Below, piece by piece: positions 6,093 to 15,314 of a stretch of DNA of 36,028 nt. Source of the stretch: Massilia timonae CCUG 45783 (GTDB lineage Bacteria > Pseudomonadota > Gammaproteobacteria > Burkholderiales > Burkholderiaceae_D). The notes under the pieces were generated by a model that did no database searches, was not told the DNA's origin, and saw only the letters and a program-made list of their open reading frames with translations. A program made the translations under genes and the position numbers. The stretch is taken from positions 1-36,028 of the forward strand of contig NZ_JH992927.1 in the NCBI RefSeq assembly GCF_000315425.1, given 5' to 3'. Positions within the stretch are counted from its first letter, which is position 1. Every line of letters starts with the position of its first letter.

Positions 6093-6617
6093 TTACTGAT
6101 AAACGATGTCAGCGCGGCGGTTTTCAGCCCAGGCTTCTTCGTTGCTGCCGGTTGCTTTTGGCTTCTCTTCGCCCAGCGAGACGGCTTCCATCTGGCCTTC
6201 CGACACGCCCAGCGACGCCATCGAGCGACGGACGGCTTCGGCACGCTTCTGGCCCAGGGCCAGGTTGTACTCGGTGCCGCCGCGTTCGTCGGTGTTGCCC
6301 TGGATCAGGACTTTACGCGAGGTGTTCTTGGTCAGGTAGCCCGAGTGGTTCTGCACCACTGGCTGGCCGTCGGCGCGGACCACGAAGCTGTCGTAGTCGA
6401 AGTAGACGCTACGGTTGGCCAGGACGCCTTTTGGATCGTTCAGTGGATCGACGGTGCCGGTTTCCACTGGACGGATGTCACGGCTGTCAGCCACTGGTGC
6501 TGCTGGCTCTGGCGACTTTTCAACGACTGGAGTTTCTTCCAGTTTGGTTGGCGACGAGCAAGCGGCCAGCAGGGCGGCAGCGGAAGCGATGAAAGCGAGA
6601 CTCTTGAAGTTGCGCAT
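6093..6617 (-). CDS. pal: Peptidoglycan-associated outer-membrane lipoprotein Pal
   Basis: Outer-membrane lipoprotein (174 aa) that anchors the envelope to peptidoglycan and binds TolB. The lipobox LLAAC places the lipidated cysteine at residue 20. A Pro-rich linker (EETPVVEKSPEPAAPV) follows. The OmpA-like domain begins near residue 67 (VYFDYDSFVV). NTDERGGTEYNLALGQKRAE carries the conserved Asp and Arg that bind diaminopimelate. Length is normal for Pal. It follows tolB after 34 bases on the same strand. Confidence 0.97.
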   Translation of the reverse strand: MRNFKSLAFIASAAALLAACSSPTKLEETPVVEKSPEPAAPVADSRDIRPVETGTVDPLNDPKGVLANRSVYFDYDSFVVRADGQPVVQNHSGYLTKNTSRKVLIQGNTDERGGTEYNLALGQKRAEAVRRSMASLGVSEGQMEAVSLGEEKPKATGSNEEAWAENRRADIVYQ

Positions 6618-6651
6618 GGATTTTCTCCTGTTCTGGTTAAGGTTTTACTTC

Positions 6652-7923
6652 TTACTTCATGAAAGGACCCCAGCTGGGCTCCCGAATGTTTCCCGCTTTG
6701 GTCGTCAAGCGTTGCTTGACCCGTCCATCCACTGACACCACTGCAAGCGAGACGCGCCCGCCGCCCTTGGTTGCATACATGATGTACTTGCCGTTAGGCG
6801 AAAAACTCGGTTCGGTGGCCCCATCGGCCAGGCGAAGTTCCCGGCCGCTTGCCAGGTCCATCGCATATAAGGAGAAAGCGCCGCCGCGCTGCGAAATCCA
6901 GGCCAGCGTCTTGCCGTCCGACGAGACGCGTGGGCTGATATTGTAATTGCCATTGAAGGTCACGCGGGTCGCATTGCCGCCCGAGACGCTCATCTTGTAG
7001 ATCTGAGGACCGCCGCTGCGGTCGCTCGTGAAGTAAATGGTCTGGCCGTCGGCCGAGAATTGCGGCTCGGTGTCGATTGCCGGATTGTTGGTCAGGCGGC
7101 GATGGCCGCTGCCGCTCGAATTGACGGTATAGATTTCCGTATTGCCGTCCTGCGACAGGGCGACGGCCAGGGTGGAGCCGTCCGGCGACCAGGAAGGCGC
7201 GGAGTTGTTGCCTTTTTGGTTCGAAACAACGTTGCGGCGACCGGTCATCAGGTCTTGCAGATAGACCACCGGCTTGCGGTTTTCCATCGAAACGTAGGCG
7301 ACCTTCATGCCGTCCGGCGACCAGGCCGGCGAGATGATCGGCTCCTTGCCCTGGGTGGCGATGATCTCGTTCTCGCCGTCGGCGTCGGCCACGGCCAGCG
7401 CGAAGCGGTTGGCTGCGCGGTCTTCCTTCACATACGCGATGCGGGTCGAGAAGATGCCGCGCACGCCGGTCAGCTTTTCATAGACGTCGTCGGCGATGCG
7501 GTGCGCCTGCAGGCGGGTGTAGCGGGGCTGGACTTCGCCGCCCAGCTGCGAGATTTCGCCGCCCTTGACGGTGTCGAGCAGCTTGTAGCGGATCGCGAAG
7601 CGGCCGTCCGGCTGGCGTGCCACGCTGCCGACCACCAGCGCGTCGGCGCCGCTGGCCTTGAAGGCGCCCAGGTTCACCTGGCCGGCGTCGGCGTCGCTGA
7701 TCACCTGGCCGGCGTCGATGACCTTGAACACGCCGCTGCGCTCGAGGTCGGCGCGGATGACGGCCGAGACTTTATCCGGCGCGACGGATTCGTCCGCGAA
7801 GGCGGCGATGGCCACCGGAATCTGGTTGCTGCCGACGCCGGCGATTTCGATCTGGATCTGCGCATTGGCTGTTGTCCCGATTGCGAGGGAAACGCTGAAC
7901 AGCAAAATGTGAAGTTTTTTCAT
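6652..7923 (-). CDS. tolB: Tol-Pal system periplasmic beta-propeller protein TolB
   Basis: Periplasmic protein of 423 residues that binds Pal and exchanges with TolA at the division site. The signal peptide ends at about residue 21 (TTANA, then QIQIEI). The N-terminal alpha/beta domain (about 22-165) contains the ADAL and VYEKLTG segments. A six-bladed propeller follows, recognisable by repeated SPAWSPDGMKVAYVS and PSWSPDGSTLAVAL blade motifs. The mature N-terminus normally holds the TolA-binding box. It begins 31 bases after tolA. Confidence 0.97.
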   Translation of the reverse strand: MKKLHILLFSVSLAIGTTANAQIQIEIAGVGSNQIPVAIAAFADESVAPDKVSAVIRADLERSGVFKVIDAGQVISDADAGQVNLGAFKASGADALVVGSVARQPDGRFAIRYKLLDTVKGGEISQLGGEVQPRYTRLQAHRIADDVYEKLTGVRGIFSTRIAYVKEDRAANRFALAVADADGENEIIATQGKEPIISPAWSPDGMKVAYVSMENRKPVVYLQDLMTGRRNVVSNQKGNNSAPSWSPDGSTLAVALSQDGNTEIYTVNSSGSGHRRLTNNPAIDTEPQFSADGQTIYFTSDRSGGPQIYKMSVSGGNATRVTFNGNYNISPRVSSDGKTLAWISQRGGAFSLYAMDLASGRELRLADGATEPSFSPNGKYIMYATKGGGRVSLAVVSVDGRVKQRLTTKAGNIREPSWGPFMK

Positions 7924-7954
7924 GGTGTCTCTAGTAAAACTGGTTCGAACCGAA

Positions 7955-8932
7955 TCAATCGTAATCTTTCATCGAGAAATTCACGTCAAGCGTACGCTCC
8001 ACGGTCCCGTCCTTCTTCTTGGGAAGCGGAGATGCTTTCTTGATACCATTTTCCACTGCCCTGTCAAATTCTGGCACACCGCTGCTTTTCACAAGGCGCA
8101 CCGACATGATTTCGCCGGTTGGCAACTGCTCCACCCGGAACGTGGCGCGCGGATTGCCGGCCACGTCGGTATTGCCCGGATAGGCGGTCGCGCTCTTGAT
8201 CGCCGCCGTGATCGCGGCGATATAACCGCCATCGCTGCGCGGGCCGGTCGATTTCGCGGCGGTGCCGGTGCTGCCCATGGCGCCGGCCATGCGCTGCAGT
8301 TCTTCCTTGCGCAACTTGTCGAGTCGAGCGTCTTCCGCTTTGGCGGCAGCCTCGGCCTTTTTCTTCTTCTCGGCAGCGGCAGCGTCCGCTTTTTTCTTCT
8401 CCGCGAGCTCTTTCTTCTTGCGTTCGGCTTCCTCGAGTTTCTTCTTCTCGGCTTCGTCGCGCTTCTTCTGTTCCGCTTCCTCGCGCTTCTTCTGCTCGGC
8501 CTCTTCGCGCTTGCGCTCCTCGGCTTCCTTGCGCTTCTTCTCTTCGGCGGCAGCCTTCTTCGCTTCTTCTTCCTTGCGTTTCTTTTCTTCGCGCAGCGCG
8601 ATCTCGGGATCGGGCGTCGGCGCAGGACGCTCCACCGCCGGCTCCGGTGGAGGAGGTGGCGGCGGTTCCGGCGCGGGCTCGGGTTCCGGTTCGGGTTCTG
8701 GTTCCGGCGCGGGCTCGGGCGGCAATTCGGGCGCCGCGGCGGTCTGCACCGACATGTCCCACACCTCGGCCTCGACCGAGACCGGATTGACCTTCTGCCA
8801 GCTCACGCCGATCGCCAGGAAGGCCAGCAACGCCGCGTGCACCGCCACCGCCAGCAGGAACGATGGCAGCGGTTTCGGTTCAGGCGGCACGTGGTAGGGC
8901 GTGCCGTGGTTGGCGGACTTCGGTGCGGTCAT
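7955..8932 (-). CDS. tolA: Inner-membrane-anchored Tol linker protein TolA
   Basis: TolA (325 aa) couples the TolQR motor to Pal across the periplasm. One transmembrane helix is at about residues 24-44 (FLLAVAVHAALLAFLAIG). Residues 68-105 are a Pro-Glu repeat stretch (PEPEPEPEPEPAPEPPPPP). A long Lys/Glu/Ala-rich helical domain II runs to about residue 210. The C-terminal domain III (from about 230) has GYIAAITAAIKSATAYPGN and the TonB-like RVEQLPTGEIMSVRLVKSSG. The gene starts 10 bases after tolR. The PE stretch is probably a rigid spacer, as in TonB. Confidence 0.95.
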   Translation of the reverse strand: MTAPKSANHGTPYHVPPEPKPLPSFLLAVAVHAALLAFLAIGVSWQKVNPVSVEAEVWDMSVQTAAAPELPPEPAPEPEPEPEPEPAPEPPPPPPPEPAVERPAPTPDPEIALREEKKRKEEEAKKAAAEEKKRKEAEERKREEAEQKKREEAEQKKRDEAEKKKLEEAERKKKELAEKKKADAAAAEKKKKAEAAAKAEDARLDKLRKEELQRMAGAMGSTGTAAKSTGPRSDGGYIAAITAAIKSATAYPGNTDVAGNPRATFRVEQLPTGEIMSVRLVKSSGVPEFDRAVENGIKKASPLPKKKDGTVERTLDVNFSMKDYD

Positions 8933-8942
8933 GGCGTCGGCG

Positions 8943-9374
8943 TCACTGGGTGGCCAGGCCGACCCGGTTGATGCCCATCTTCTTGGCTTCCGAAATCAGC
9001 TGGATCACGTCGTCGTACTTGCTGTCGCGGTCGCCCGCGATCAGGACCGGAAAGTCCGGATTCTCGTCGTGCAATGCCTGCAGGCGCTGCAGCAGGGCGG
9101 AGCGGTCGGCCACTTCGTCCTGGGCGACTTTTACTTTTCCGTGCACGCCGATCGAGAGCTTGTTGCCCGGCTCGATGGAGATCTGGATATACGTGTCCGG
9201 CGGCAGCGCGGATTTCTCGGCGCGTGGCAAATTGACAACACTAGGCGCCTCATTCGCAGGCACCGCCATGAAAATGATGAGCAGCACCAGCATCACGTCG
9301 ATATACGGCACGACGTTGATCTCGGACTTGAATTTGCGGCGACGTCCGCCGCGCATGCTGCTGGAAAATGCCAT
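8943..9374 (-). CDS. tolR: Proton-channel subunit TolR (ExbD family)
   Basis: Inner-membrane protein of 143 residues that forms the proton channel with TolQ. A single transmembrane helix (about 21-41) contains the essential Asp: D26 in VPYIDVMLVLLIIF. The periplasmic domain follows, ending in a helix before LATQ. Length is typical for TolR/ExbD (about 140). Its place between tolQ and tolA identifies it as TolR rather than ExbD. Spacing is 30 bases after tolQ and 10 before tolA. Confidence 0.96.
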   Translation of the reverse strand: MAFSSSMRGGRRRKFKSEINVVPYIDVMLVLLIIFMAVPANEAPSVVNLPRAEKSALPPDTYIQISIEPGNKLSIGVHGKVKVAQDEVADRSALLQRLQALHDENPDFPVLIAGDRDSKYDDVIQLISEAKKMGINRVGLATQ

Positions 9375-9404
9375 CCCGATGCTCTCCCGGTTCTCGTGGG
9401 CGGA

Positions 9405-10088
9405 TCAGCGCGACTGGCGCTGGAGGATGTTCGAGAATTCTTCGACGAAGCTCTCGAAGCGGTTCGCCAGGCGGTCGATGTCGTGGGTGAAGCGGTTGTA
9501 CGCGACCACGGCAGGGATTGCGGCGAACAGGCCGATCGCGGTCGCGATCAGCGCTTCGGCGATGCCGGGAGCGACCACCGCCAGGGTGGCTTGCTCGACG
9601 CTGGCCAGGCCGCGGAACGAGTTCATGATGCCCCACACGGTGCCCAGCAGGCCGATGTACGGCGAGACCGAACCGACCGACGCCAGGAAGTTCAGGTGGG
9701 TGTCGAGCGAATCGAGTTCGCGCTGGAACGAAGCGCGCATGGCGCGGCGGGCGCCGTCGAGCACCGAGTTCATGTCCAGGGCTTCGCGCGAGGCCTGCTT
9801 GCCCTTGATGAATTCGCCCATGCCGGCCTCGAAGATGCGGGCCAGAGGGCCGCTCTGGTCGCGCTGGCTGCTGGCGCTCTGGTGCAGGGTGTGCAGGTTG
9901 CCGCCGGCCCAGAAGCTGCGCTCGAACTGCTCGGTCTGGGCGCGCGCGGCGCGGATCGCGAACACCTTGCGGAAGATATAAGTCCAGCTCACGATCGACA
10001 GCAGCAAGAGCAAGGCCATGATCAGCTGCACCAGCACGTGGGCATTGGCGATCAGGGATACAAACGAAAGGTCGTGGGTTGCGGTCAT
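9405..10088 (-). CDS. tolQ: Proton-channel subunit TolQ (ExbB/MotA family)
   Basis: Inner-membrane protein (227 aa) forming the pentameric stator that powers TolA by proton motive force. Three membrane segments are visible: about 15-38 (LIANAHVLVQLIMALLLLLS region), 133-155 (ASVGSVSPYIGLLGTVWGIM) and 170-195 (ATLAVVAPGIAEALIATAIG). The segments GTVWGIM and EALIATAIGLFAAIPAVVAYN are family signatures. It starts 20 bases after the ybgC stop and is followed by tolR. Confidence 0.97.
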   Translation of the reverse strand: MTATHDLSFVSLIANAHVLVQLIMALLLLLSIVSWTYIFRKVFAIRAARAQTEQFERSFWAGGNLHTLHQSASSQRDQSGPLARIFEAGMGEFIKGKQASREALDMNSVLDGARRAMRASFQRELDSLDTHLNFLASVGSVSPYIGLLGTVWGIMNSFRGLASVEQATLAVVAPGIAEALIATAIGLFAAIPAVVAYNRFTHDIDRLANRFESFVEEFSNILQRQSR

Positions 10089-10108
10089 GGCTTAACTTAT
10101 ATGATTTT

Positions 10109-10513
10109 TCAGGCGGCACGCATTTTAGCAGCCACGTCGTCGGGCAGGGAACGGGGACGCGTGGTTCGTACGTCAACGCAGCCGATCTTCACATTGGCCG
10201 AATTGAGCAGCACCTCGCCGCACCATGCTTCCTGGAGAAACTGAACCGAGGCGCCGCCCACTTTCGTCACGCTGGTGCGAATGCTCAGTTCGTCGTCGAG
10301 ACGGGCGGCGTAGCGGTAATCGAGGGTCATGCTCCTGACGACGAAGGCCGTATGGTCGGCGTCGATCAGCGTTTGTTGTTCGATGCCGAGCGCGCGCAGG
10401 AACTCGGTACGGCCGCGCTCGAAGAACTTCAGGTAGTTGGCATGATAGACAATGCCTCCGGCGTCGGTATCCTCGTAATAAACCCTGACTGGCCAGTTAT
10501 ACACTGAAGGCAT
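10109..10513 (-). CDS. ybgC: Tol-Pal associated acyl-CoA thioesterase YbgC
   Basis: Hotdog-fold thioesterase of 134 residues, first gene of the tol operon. YYEDTDAGGIVYHANYLKFFERGRTE contains the 4HBT-family active-site region with the catalytic Asp. I chose ATG 10513, giving MPSVYNWPVRVYYEDTD, because family members begin a few residues before this motif; the frame stays open to 10621 with an implausible extension. The ribosome site is weak (ACAAAG). The protein acts on short acyl-CoA or acyl-ACP and is thought to link phospholipid metabolism to the Tol complex. Confidence 0.93.
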   Translation of the reverse strand: MPSVYNWPVRVYYEDTDAGGIVYHANYLKFFERGRTEFLRALGIEQQTLIDADHTAFVVRSMTLDYRYAARLDDELSIRTSVTKVGGASVQFLQEAWCGEVLLNSANVKIGCVDVRTTRPRSLPDDVAAKMRAA

Positions 10514-10786
10514 TCTTTGTTGCCGAATTAATGAAAACGGGAAATATTTTACGCGACTTTCCACTTTAATATGTACGCTGACGTACGTTGAAAGCGGAAA
10601 AGTTTTGCGCTCTGATAGCACGGGGGCGTGCTTTTGAGCAGTAGTAGACTTGAAACGTGGTTAAAAGACCAATCACTGTAACACTTTCTCACAAATGATA
10701 GGTGCGTGATTGGTCTTGCTGGGCAGGGTGGTGAATGCGTAGGGTTGGCGGGGGCGCCGCCGACCCTACCGATATCGCGCGCCTTT
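10514..10786. other. Intergenic region between ybgC and ydfG, with two inverted repeats
   Basis: No gene is visible in these 273 bases. They are less GC-rich than the surroundings and hold the leader of the tol operon (minus strand). A hairpin is at 10617-10635: AGCACG, loop GGGG, CGTGCT, then TTT on the plus strand. A second, longer inverted repeat is at 10665-10717. An 8-bp palindrome ACGTACGT lies near 10583. I cannot name a convincing -35/-10 pair for the tol operon. Confidence 0.5.
10665..10717. repeat. Perfect 12-bp inverted repeat downstream of ydfG
   Basis: AAGACCAATCAC (10665-10676) and GTGATTGGTCTT (10706-10717) are exact reverse complements separated by 29 bases. It lies about 70 bases after the ydfG stop and could form a large hairpin at the end of that transcript, or be a protein-binding site. 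The purine run on one side gives no clear U-tract. Confidence 0.6.
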
Positions 10787-11533
10787 TCAGCCGCGGCGCA
10801 CGTTGAATGGCGAGAATCCCTGGCAGGTCGGCATCAGCTCGATGCTGTTGACGTTGACGTGCGGCGGCAGCGTCGCGATCCAGAAAGCGGTGTCGGCGAT
10901 GTCCTTCGCGGTCAGCGGTTGCGTGCCCTCGTAGACCCTGGCCGCGGCCGCGTCGTCGCCCTTGAAGCGCACGTTCGAGAATTCGGTGCCGCCGCACAGG
11001 CCCGGCGCGATATTGGTGGCGCGTACGCCGGTGCCGACCAGGTCGGCGCGCAGGTTCAGCGTGAACTGCTCGACGAAGGCTTTAGTTGCGCCATATACAT
11101 TGCCACCCGGGTAAGGATAGTGGCCGGCCACCGAGCCGATATTGATCACCAGGCCACTGCCGCGCGCCACCATGTCCGGCAGCACGGCGCGGGTCATGGT
11201 CACCAGGCCCTGGCAGTTGGTCGCGATCATGGTTTCCCAGTCTTCCAACGGCACTTCGTGGGCCGGCGCCGTATTCAGCGCCAGGCCGGCATTGTTCACC
11301 AGCACGTCGATCTGTTTCCATTCCGGCGGCAGGCCGGACAGGGCGGCCTCGATCGAGGCGCGGCTGGTGACGTCCAGCGTCACGGCCAGGGCGCTGTCGC
11401 CCAGTTCGCGCGCCAGGTCGGCGATGCGGTCGGTGCGGCGCGCGGCCAGGACGACGCGGTGGCCATGTGAAACAAAAGTGCGCGCCATTTCGGCGCCGAA
11501 GCCGGCCGATGCGCCGGTGATGAAGACGATCAT
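10787..11533 (-). CDS. ydfG: Short-chain dehydrogenase, YdfG-type NADP-dependent 3-hydroxy acid / serine dehydrogenase
   Basis: Soluble SDR-family oxidoreductase of 248 residues, the same length as E. coli YdfG. The dinucleotide-binding motif is G7-A-S-A-G-F-G13. NNAG lies at 80-83. The catalytic set is S134, Y147 and K151 in IGSVAGHYPYPGGNVYGATK. The closing segment PGLCGGTEFSNVRFKGDD through PTCQGFSPFNVRRG closely follows YdfG. ATG 11533 is chosen because AAGGA precedes it and the Rossmann strand starts there. YdfG oxidises serine, allo-threonine and 3-hydroxy acids and reduces malonic semialdehyde. It is divergent from glyA, another serine-related gene. Confidence 0.93.
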   Translation of the reverse strand: MIVFITGASAGFGAEMARTFVSHGHRVVLAARRTDRIADLARELGDSALAVTLDVTSRASIEAALSGLPPEWKQIDVLVNNAGLALNTAPAHEVPLEDWETMIATNCQGLVTMTRAVLPDMVARGSGLVINIGSVAGHYPYPGGNVYGATKAFVEQFTLNLRADLVGTGVRATNIAPGLCGGTEFSNVRFKGDDAAAARVYEGTQPLTAKDIADTAFWIATLPPHVNVNSIELMPTCQGFSPFNVRRG

Positions 11534-11663
11534 GATGGGTCCTTGGATGGCAACAGGATGACAGGCGAGAAAGGCAAGGCGCGCTGCCGAACCGTAAAAT
11601 TGTAGCCGAAACGACCACGGGTCCGCTGGGCGCCGTGCATTCCCGGCCGGCACAGCGGTTTCC

Positions 11664-11692
11664 TTGCCCTACGATGGGGAGTTCAGTACAAT
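11664..11692 (+). promoter_or_regulatory. Probable sigma70 promoter of glyA
   Basis: TTGCCC (11664-11669) and TACAAT (11687-11692) are separated by 17 bases. The predicted start near 11699 is just before the first paired stem of the ZTP riboswitch at 11705, which supports the assignment. Confidence 0.68.
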
Positions 11693-11699
11693 TTGGAGT

Positions 11700-11820
11700 C
11701 CTTACGTCTCACGTAACTGGCGAAACACCGCGTGCGCGCACCATTCGGATGCGCGGCGCGGCAAAGGTGGGCACCCACCGGGGAACGTGAGACGCCATAC
11801 GCCGTTCGCCTGGGCAGCCA
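11700..11820 (+). promoter_or_regulatory. ZTP/ZMP (pfl) riboswitch upstream of glyA
   Basis: The hallmarks of the pfl motif occur in order. Stem P1 is CGTCTCACG (11705-11713) with CGTGAGACG (11786-11794). The conserved ACTGGCG follows the 5' strand. GGTGGGCACCCACCGGGGAA forms the next hairpin and joining strand. CGCCTGGGCA at 11807-11816 is the hallmark 3' segment. This aptamer senses the purine intermediate ZTP/ZMP, which builds up when 10-formyl-THF is short, and commonly controls glyA in proteobacteria. An extra GC-rich arm (about 11729-11762) is inserted within the P1-enclosed domain. The 3' segment GGGCAGCC (11812-11819) can instead pair with GGCTGCCT (11844-11851), a candidate switching helix. 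Confidence 0.88.
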
Positions 11821-11931
11821 TCAACCGGTACGCGTTCGATCGCGGCTGCCTGCGCCCGTGCCTACGGCCCGCCCCGGCTCCCGCCTGTCAATGCCACCAG
11901 TTGCCTGGATTACTATCGATTGGAGTTTTAC

Positions 11932-13179
<1,248 letters not shown>

Positions 13180-13203
13180 GCCCTCGCTGACCATCGCGAT
13201 GTA

Positions 13204-13223
13204 CGGGCCGGTTCGCCGGCCCG
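13204..13223 (+). terminator. Hairpin between glyA and nrdR
   Basis: CGGGCCGG, loop TTCG, CCGGCCCG: an 8-bp perfect GC stem with a stable tetraloop, 24 bases after the glyA stop. No T-run follows, so it is more likely a message-stabilising or partial-termination hairpin than a full terminator. Confidence 0.55.
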
Positions 13224-13258
13224 CTCAGTATCCATGTAGTACCTGCAGCCCCGGCGCC

Positions 13259-13726
13259 ATGAAATGTCCCTTTTGCCAGCATGAAGAAACACAAGTCCTC
13301 GATACCCGCGTATCCGAGGAAGGGGACGCCATCCGGCGCCGGCGCCGCTGCGGCAAGTGCGACAAGCGCTTCACCACCTATGAGCGCATCGAGCTGTCGA
13401 TGCCGATCATCGTCAAGAAGAACGGCAGCCGCACCGAGTTCGCGTCAAACAAGCTGCGCGGCAGCCTGATGCTGGCATTGCGCAAGCGTCCGGTGGCGGC
13501 CGAGGCGATCGACCGCGCCGTCGCGTCGATCGAGGAAAAGCTGCTCACCAGCGGCCGGCGCGAAGTCGAGAGCGTGTACGTCGGCGAACTCGTGATGGAA
13601 GAACTCAAGCGGCTCGACAAGATCGCCTATATCCGCTTCGCTTCCGTCTACAAGAATTTCGAGGACCTGGATTCCTTCCAGGCGGCGCTGGCCGAAGTCG
13701 GGCATCAGCGCAAGCTCGACAACTGA
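13259..13726 (+). CDS. nrdR: Transcriptional repressor NrdR of ribonucleotide reductase genes
   Basis: Zinc-finger and ATP-cone regulator of 155 residues that represses nrd operons when dATP is bound. The zinc ribbon uses C3, C6, C31 and C34 (MKCPFC and RRRCGKC). DTRVSEEGDAIRRRRRC is the conserved N-terminal signature. The ATP-cone spans about 46-137. ATG 13259 is chosen because MKCPFC is the invariant start of the family; no good ribosome site is seen. The glyA-nrdR pairing is common in betaproteobacteria. Confidence 0.96.
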   Translation: MKCPFCQHEETQVLDTRVSEEGDAIRRRRRCGKCDKRFTTYERIELSMPIIVKKNGSRTEFASNKLRGSLMLALRKRPVAAEAIDRAVASIEEKLLTSGRREVESVYVGELVMEELKRLDKIAYIRFASVYKNFEDLDSFQAALAEVGHQRKLDN

Positions 13727-13835
13727 CGTCGTTTCCAAGTTCCGTTTATTGCCGGACGCATGCTTGCGTCGACGCATGGGCGCTTGAACCCTGCCTGATA
13801 ACGTCTCTGCTCACACATCGTTAGCGGAGGATGTC

Positions 13836-14372
13836 ATGCAGGTGCGTCTCCCCGGTAGCCCGGGCGGTTTCACCATGATCGAAGTCCTGGTGGCCTTGTT
13901 CGTGCTCGCGGTCGGTGTGGTCGGCGCCAGCGCGGCGCAGCTGGCCGCGCAGCGCACGCGCCAGCAGGCCGCACTGACCTCCGAAGCGGCGCTGCTGGCC
14001 ACGTCACTGGCCGCGCGCATGCAGGCCAACGCCCAGGTGGCGAGCCTGCCGGACGGCGCCAATCCCTATGTTCCGCTCGATTACAAGGCGCTCGGCGCCG
14101 GCCCGCCGGCGGGCGGCGCCCCGTGCTTCGGCGCGGGCGCCTGCGATCCGCTGGCGCTGGCCGCCTTCGACCTGCGCGAGACGCGCCTGGCGCTGCACCG
14201 CGGCTTTCCATCGGGCCGCATTGCGGTCTGCCGCGACGACGCGCCATGGGATGACGAGCACGGCCGCTACCGCTGGGCGTGCAGCGGGGAAGCAACTGCG
14301 CCGGTGGCGATCAAGATCGGCTGGCATGGCACGCAGGACGGGCCGGGCTACGTGCTGCTGGTGGCGCGATGA
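13836..14372 (+). CDS. pilV: Type IV pilus minor pilin PilV
   Basis: Minor pilin (178 aa) that helps initiate type IV pilus assembly. The prepilin signature is GGFTMIEVLVALFVLAVGVV: cleavage after Gly, methylated Phe, Glu at +5, then the hydrophobic helix. LSLAARMQANAQ after the helix is characteristic of PilV. Two cysteine pairs in the globular part (CFGAGAC and CRDD...CSGE) may form disulfides. ATG 13836 has GGAGG seven bases upstream. It heads an operon whose genes overlap by ATGA junctions. Confidence 0.9.
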   Translation: MQVRLPGSPGGFTMIEVLVALFVLAVGVVGASAAQLAAQRTRQQAALTSEAALLATSLAARMQANAQVASLPDGANPYVPLDYKALGAGPPAGGAPCFGAGACDPLALAAFDLRETRLALHRGFPSGRIAVCRDDAPWDDEHGRYRWACSGEATAPVAIKIGWHGTQDGPGYVLLVAR

Positions 14373-15307
14373 CGTTCGTCGACCCGCGCCGGCGCCAGGC
14401 CGGCTTGACCATCGCCGAGCTGATGGTGGCGATGGCGCTCGGCCTGGCGGTGCTGCTGGCCAGCGGCTCGCTGCTGATCACCAGCGTGCGGTCGCATGCC
14501 GCCGTCATGGAAGCGTCCGAGATGGACGACAGCGGCCGCTACGCCGTGGATGCGCTGGCGCGCGCCATCCGCCTCGCGGCGCACGTCGACTGGGCGGCGC
14601 ATCCGGACGCCGATCCGGCGGCGCCGGCACGGCTGGCCGGCCTGGATGCCAGTTCACTGGAGCGCACCGGCGTCGGCATCGATGCGACCTTGCCGGACGA
14701 AGCCAATGGCAGTGACGTGCTGGCCCTGCGCTTTCCCGGCAGCGGCGCGCCGCCCAATGGCGACGGCGCCACCCTCGATTGCGCGGGCTTTCCCGTGCAC
14801 CGCGACGAAGAGGGCTGGAGCATCTTTTACCTCGCGCGCAATGCCCAGGGCGATGCCGAATTGCGTTGCAAGTACCGGGGCGCCAGCAGCTGGTCATCCG
14901 ATGCGGTGGCGGGCCGGGTCGACGGCTTCCAGGTGCTGTACGGCCTCGATGCCGACGGCGACCGCGTGCCGGAGCGCTACGTCAATGCGACCGAGCTGGG
15001 CGCGCTCGATGCGGCGCTGGCGCCGGTCGGGGCCACGCCCGACGAACGCGCGGCCGACTTGCGCAAGCGCACGCACTGGAAGCGGGTGGCGCTGGTCCGG
15101 GTCGCGCTGCTGCTGCACGGCGCGCGCCTCGATCCGGGCGCGGATGCCGGCATCGTCTACGACTTGTTCGGGCCAGACCATGGCGCCGCATTTTCCGCTG
15201 GCGACCAGGGCACCCGGCTGGCGGGAGCGGCGCTCGACGACGCAGGCGAGCCGCGCATGCGCAAGGTCTATGGCGCGACCATCGCGTTGCCGGTGGCGCC
15301 GGATTGA
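14369..15307 (+). CDS. pilW: Type IV pilus minor pilin PilW
   Basis: Minor pilin of 312 residues, the largest of the set as expected for PilW. The prepilin motif is AGLTIAELMVAMALGLAVLLASGSL, with Glu at +5. The start ATG overlaps the pilV stop by four bases, so translation is probably coupled. The downstream domain includes GSDVLALRFPGSGA and VDGFQVLYGLDADGDRVPERYVNA, typical of PilW. It forms part of the initiating tip complex with PilV, PilX and FimU-like pilins. Confidence 0.9.
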   Translation: MTFVDPRRRQAGLTIAELMVAMALGLAVLLASGSLLITSVRSHAAVMEASEMDDSGRYAVDALARAIRLAAHVDWAAHPDADPAAPARLAGLDASSLERTGVGIDATLPDEANGSDVLALRFPGSGAPPNGDGATLDCAGFPVHRDEEGWSIFYLARNAQGDAELRCKYRGASSWSSDAVAGRVDGFQVLYGLDADGDRVPERYVNATELGALDAALAPVGATPDERAADLRKRTHWKRVALVRVALLLHGARLDPGADAGIVYDLFGPDHGAAFSAGDQGTRLAGAALDDAGEPRMRKVYGATIALPVAPD

Positions 15308-15314
15308 ACGTCAT

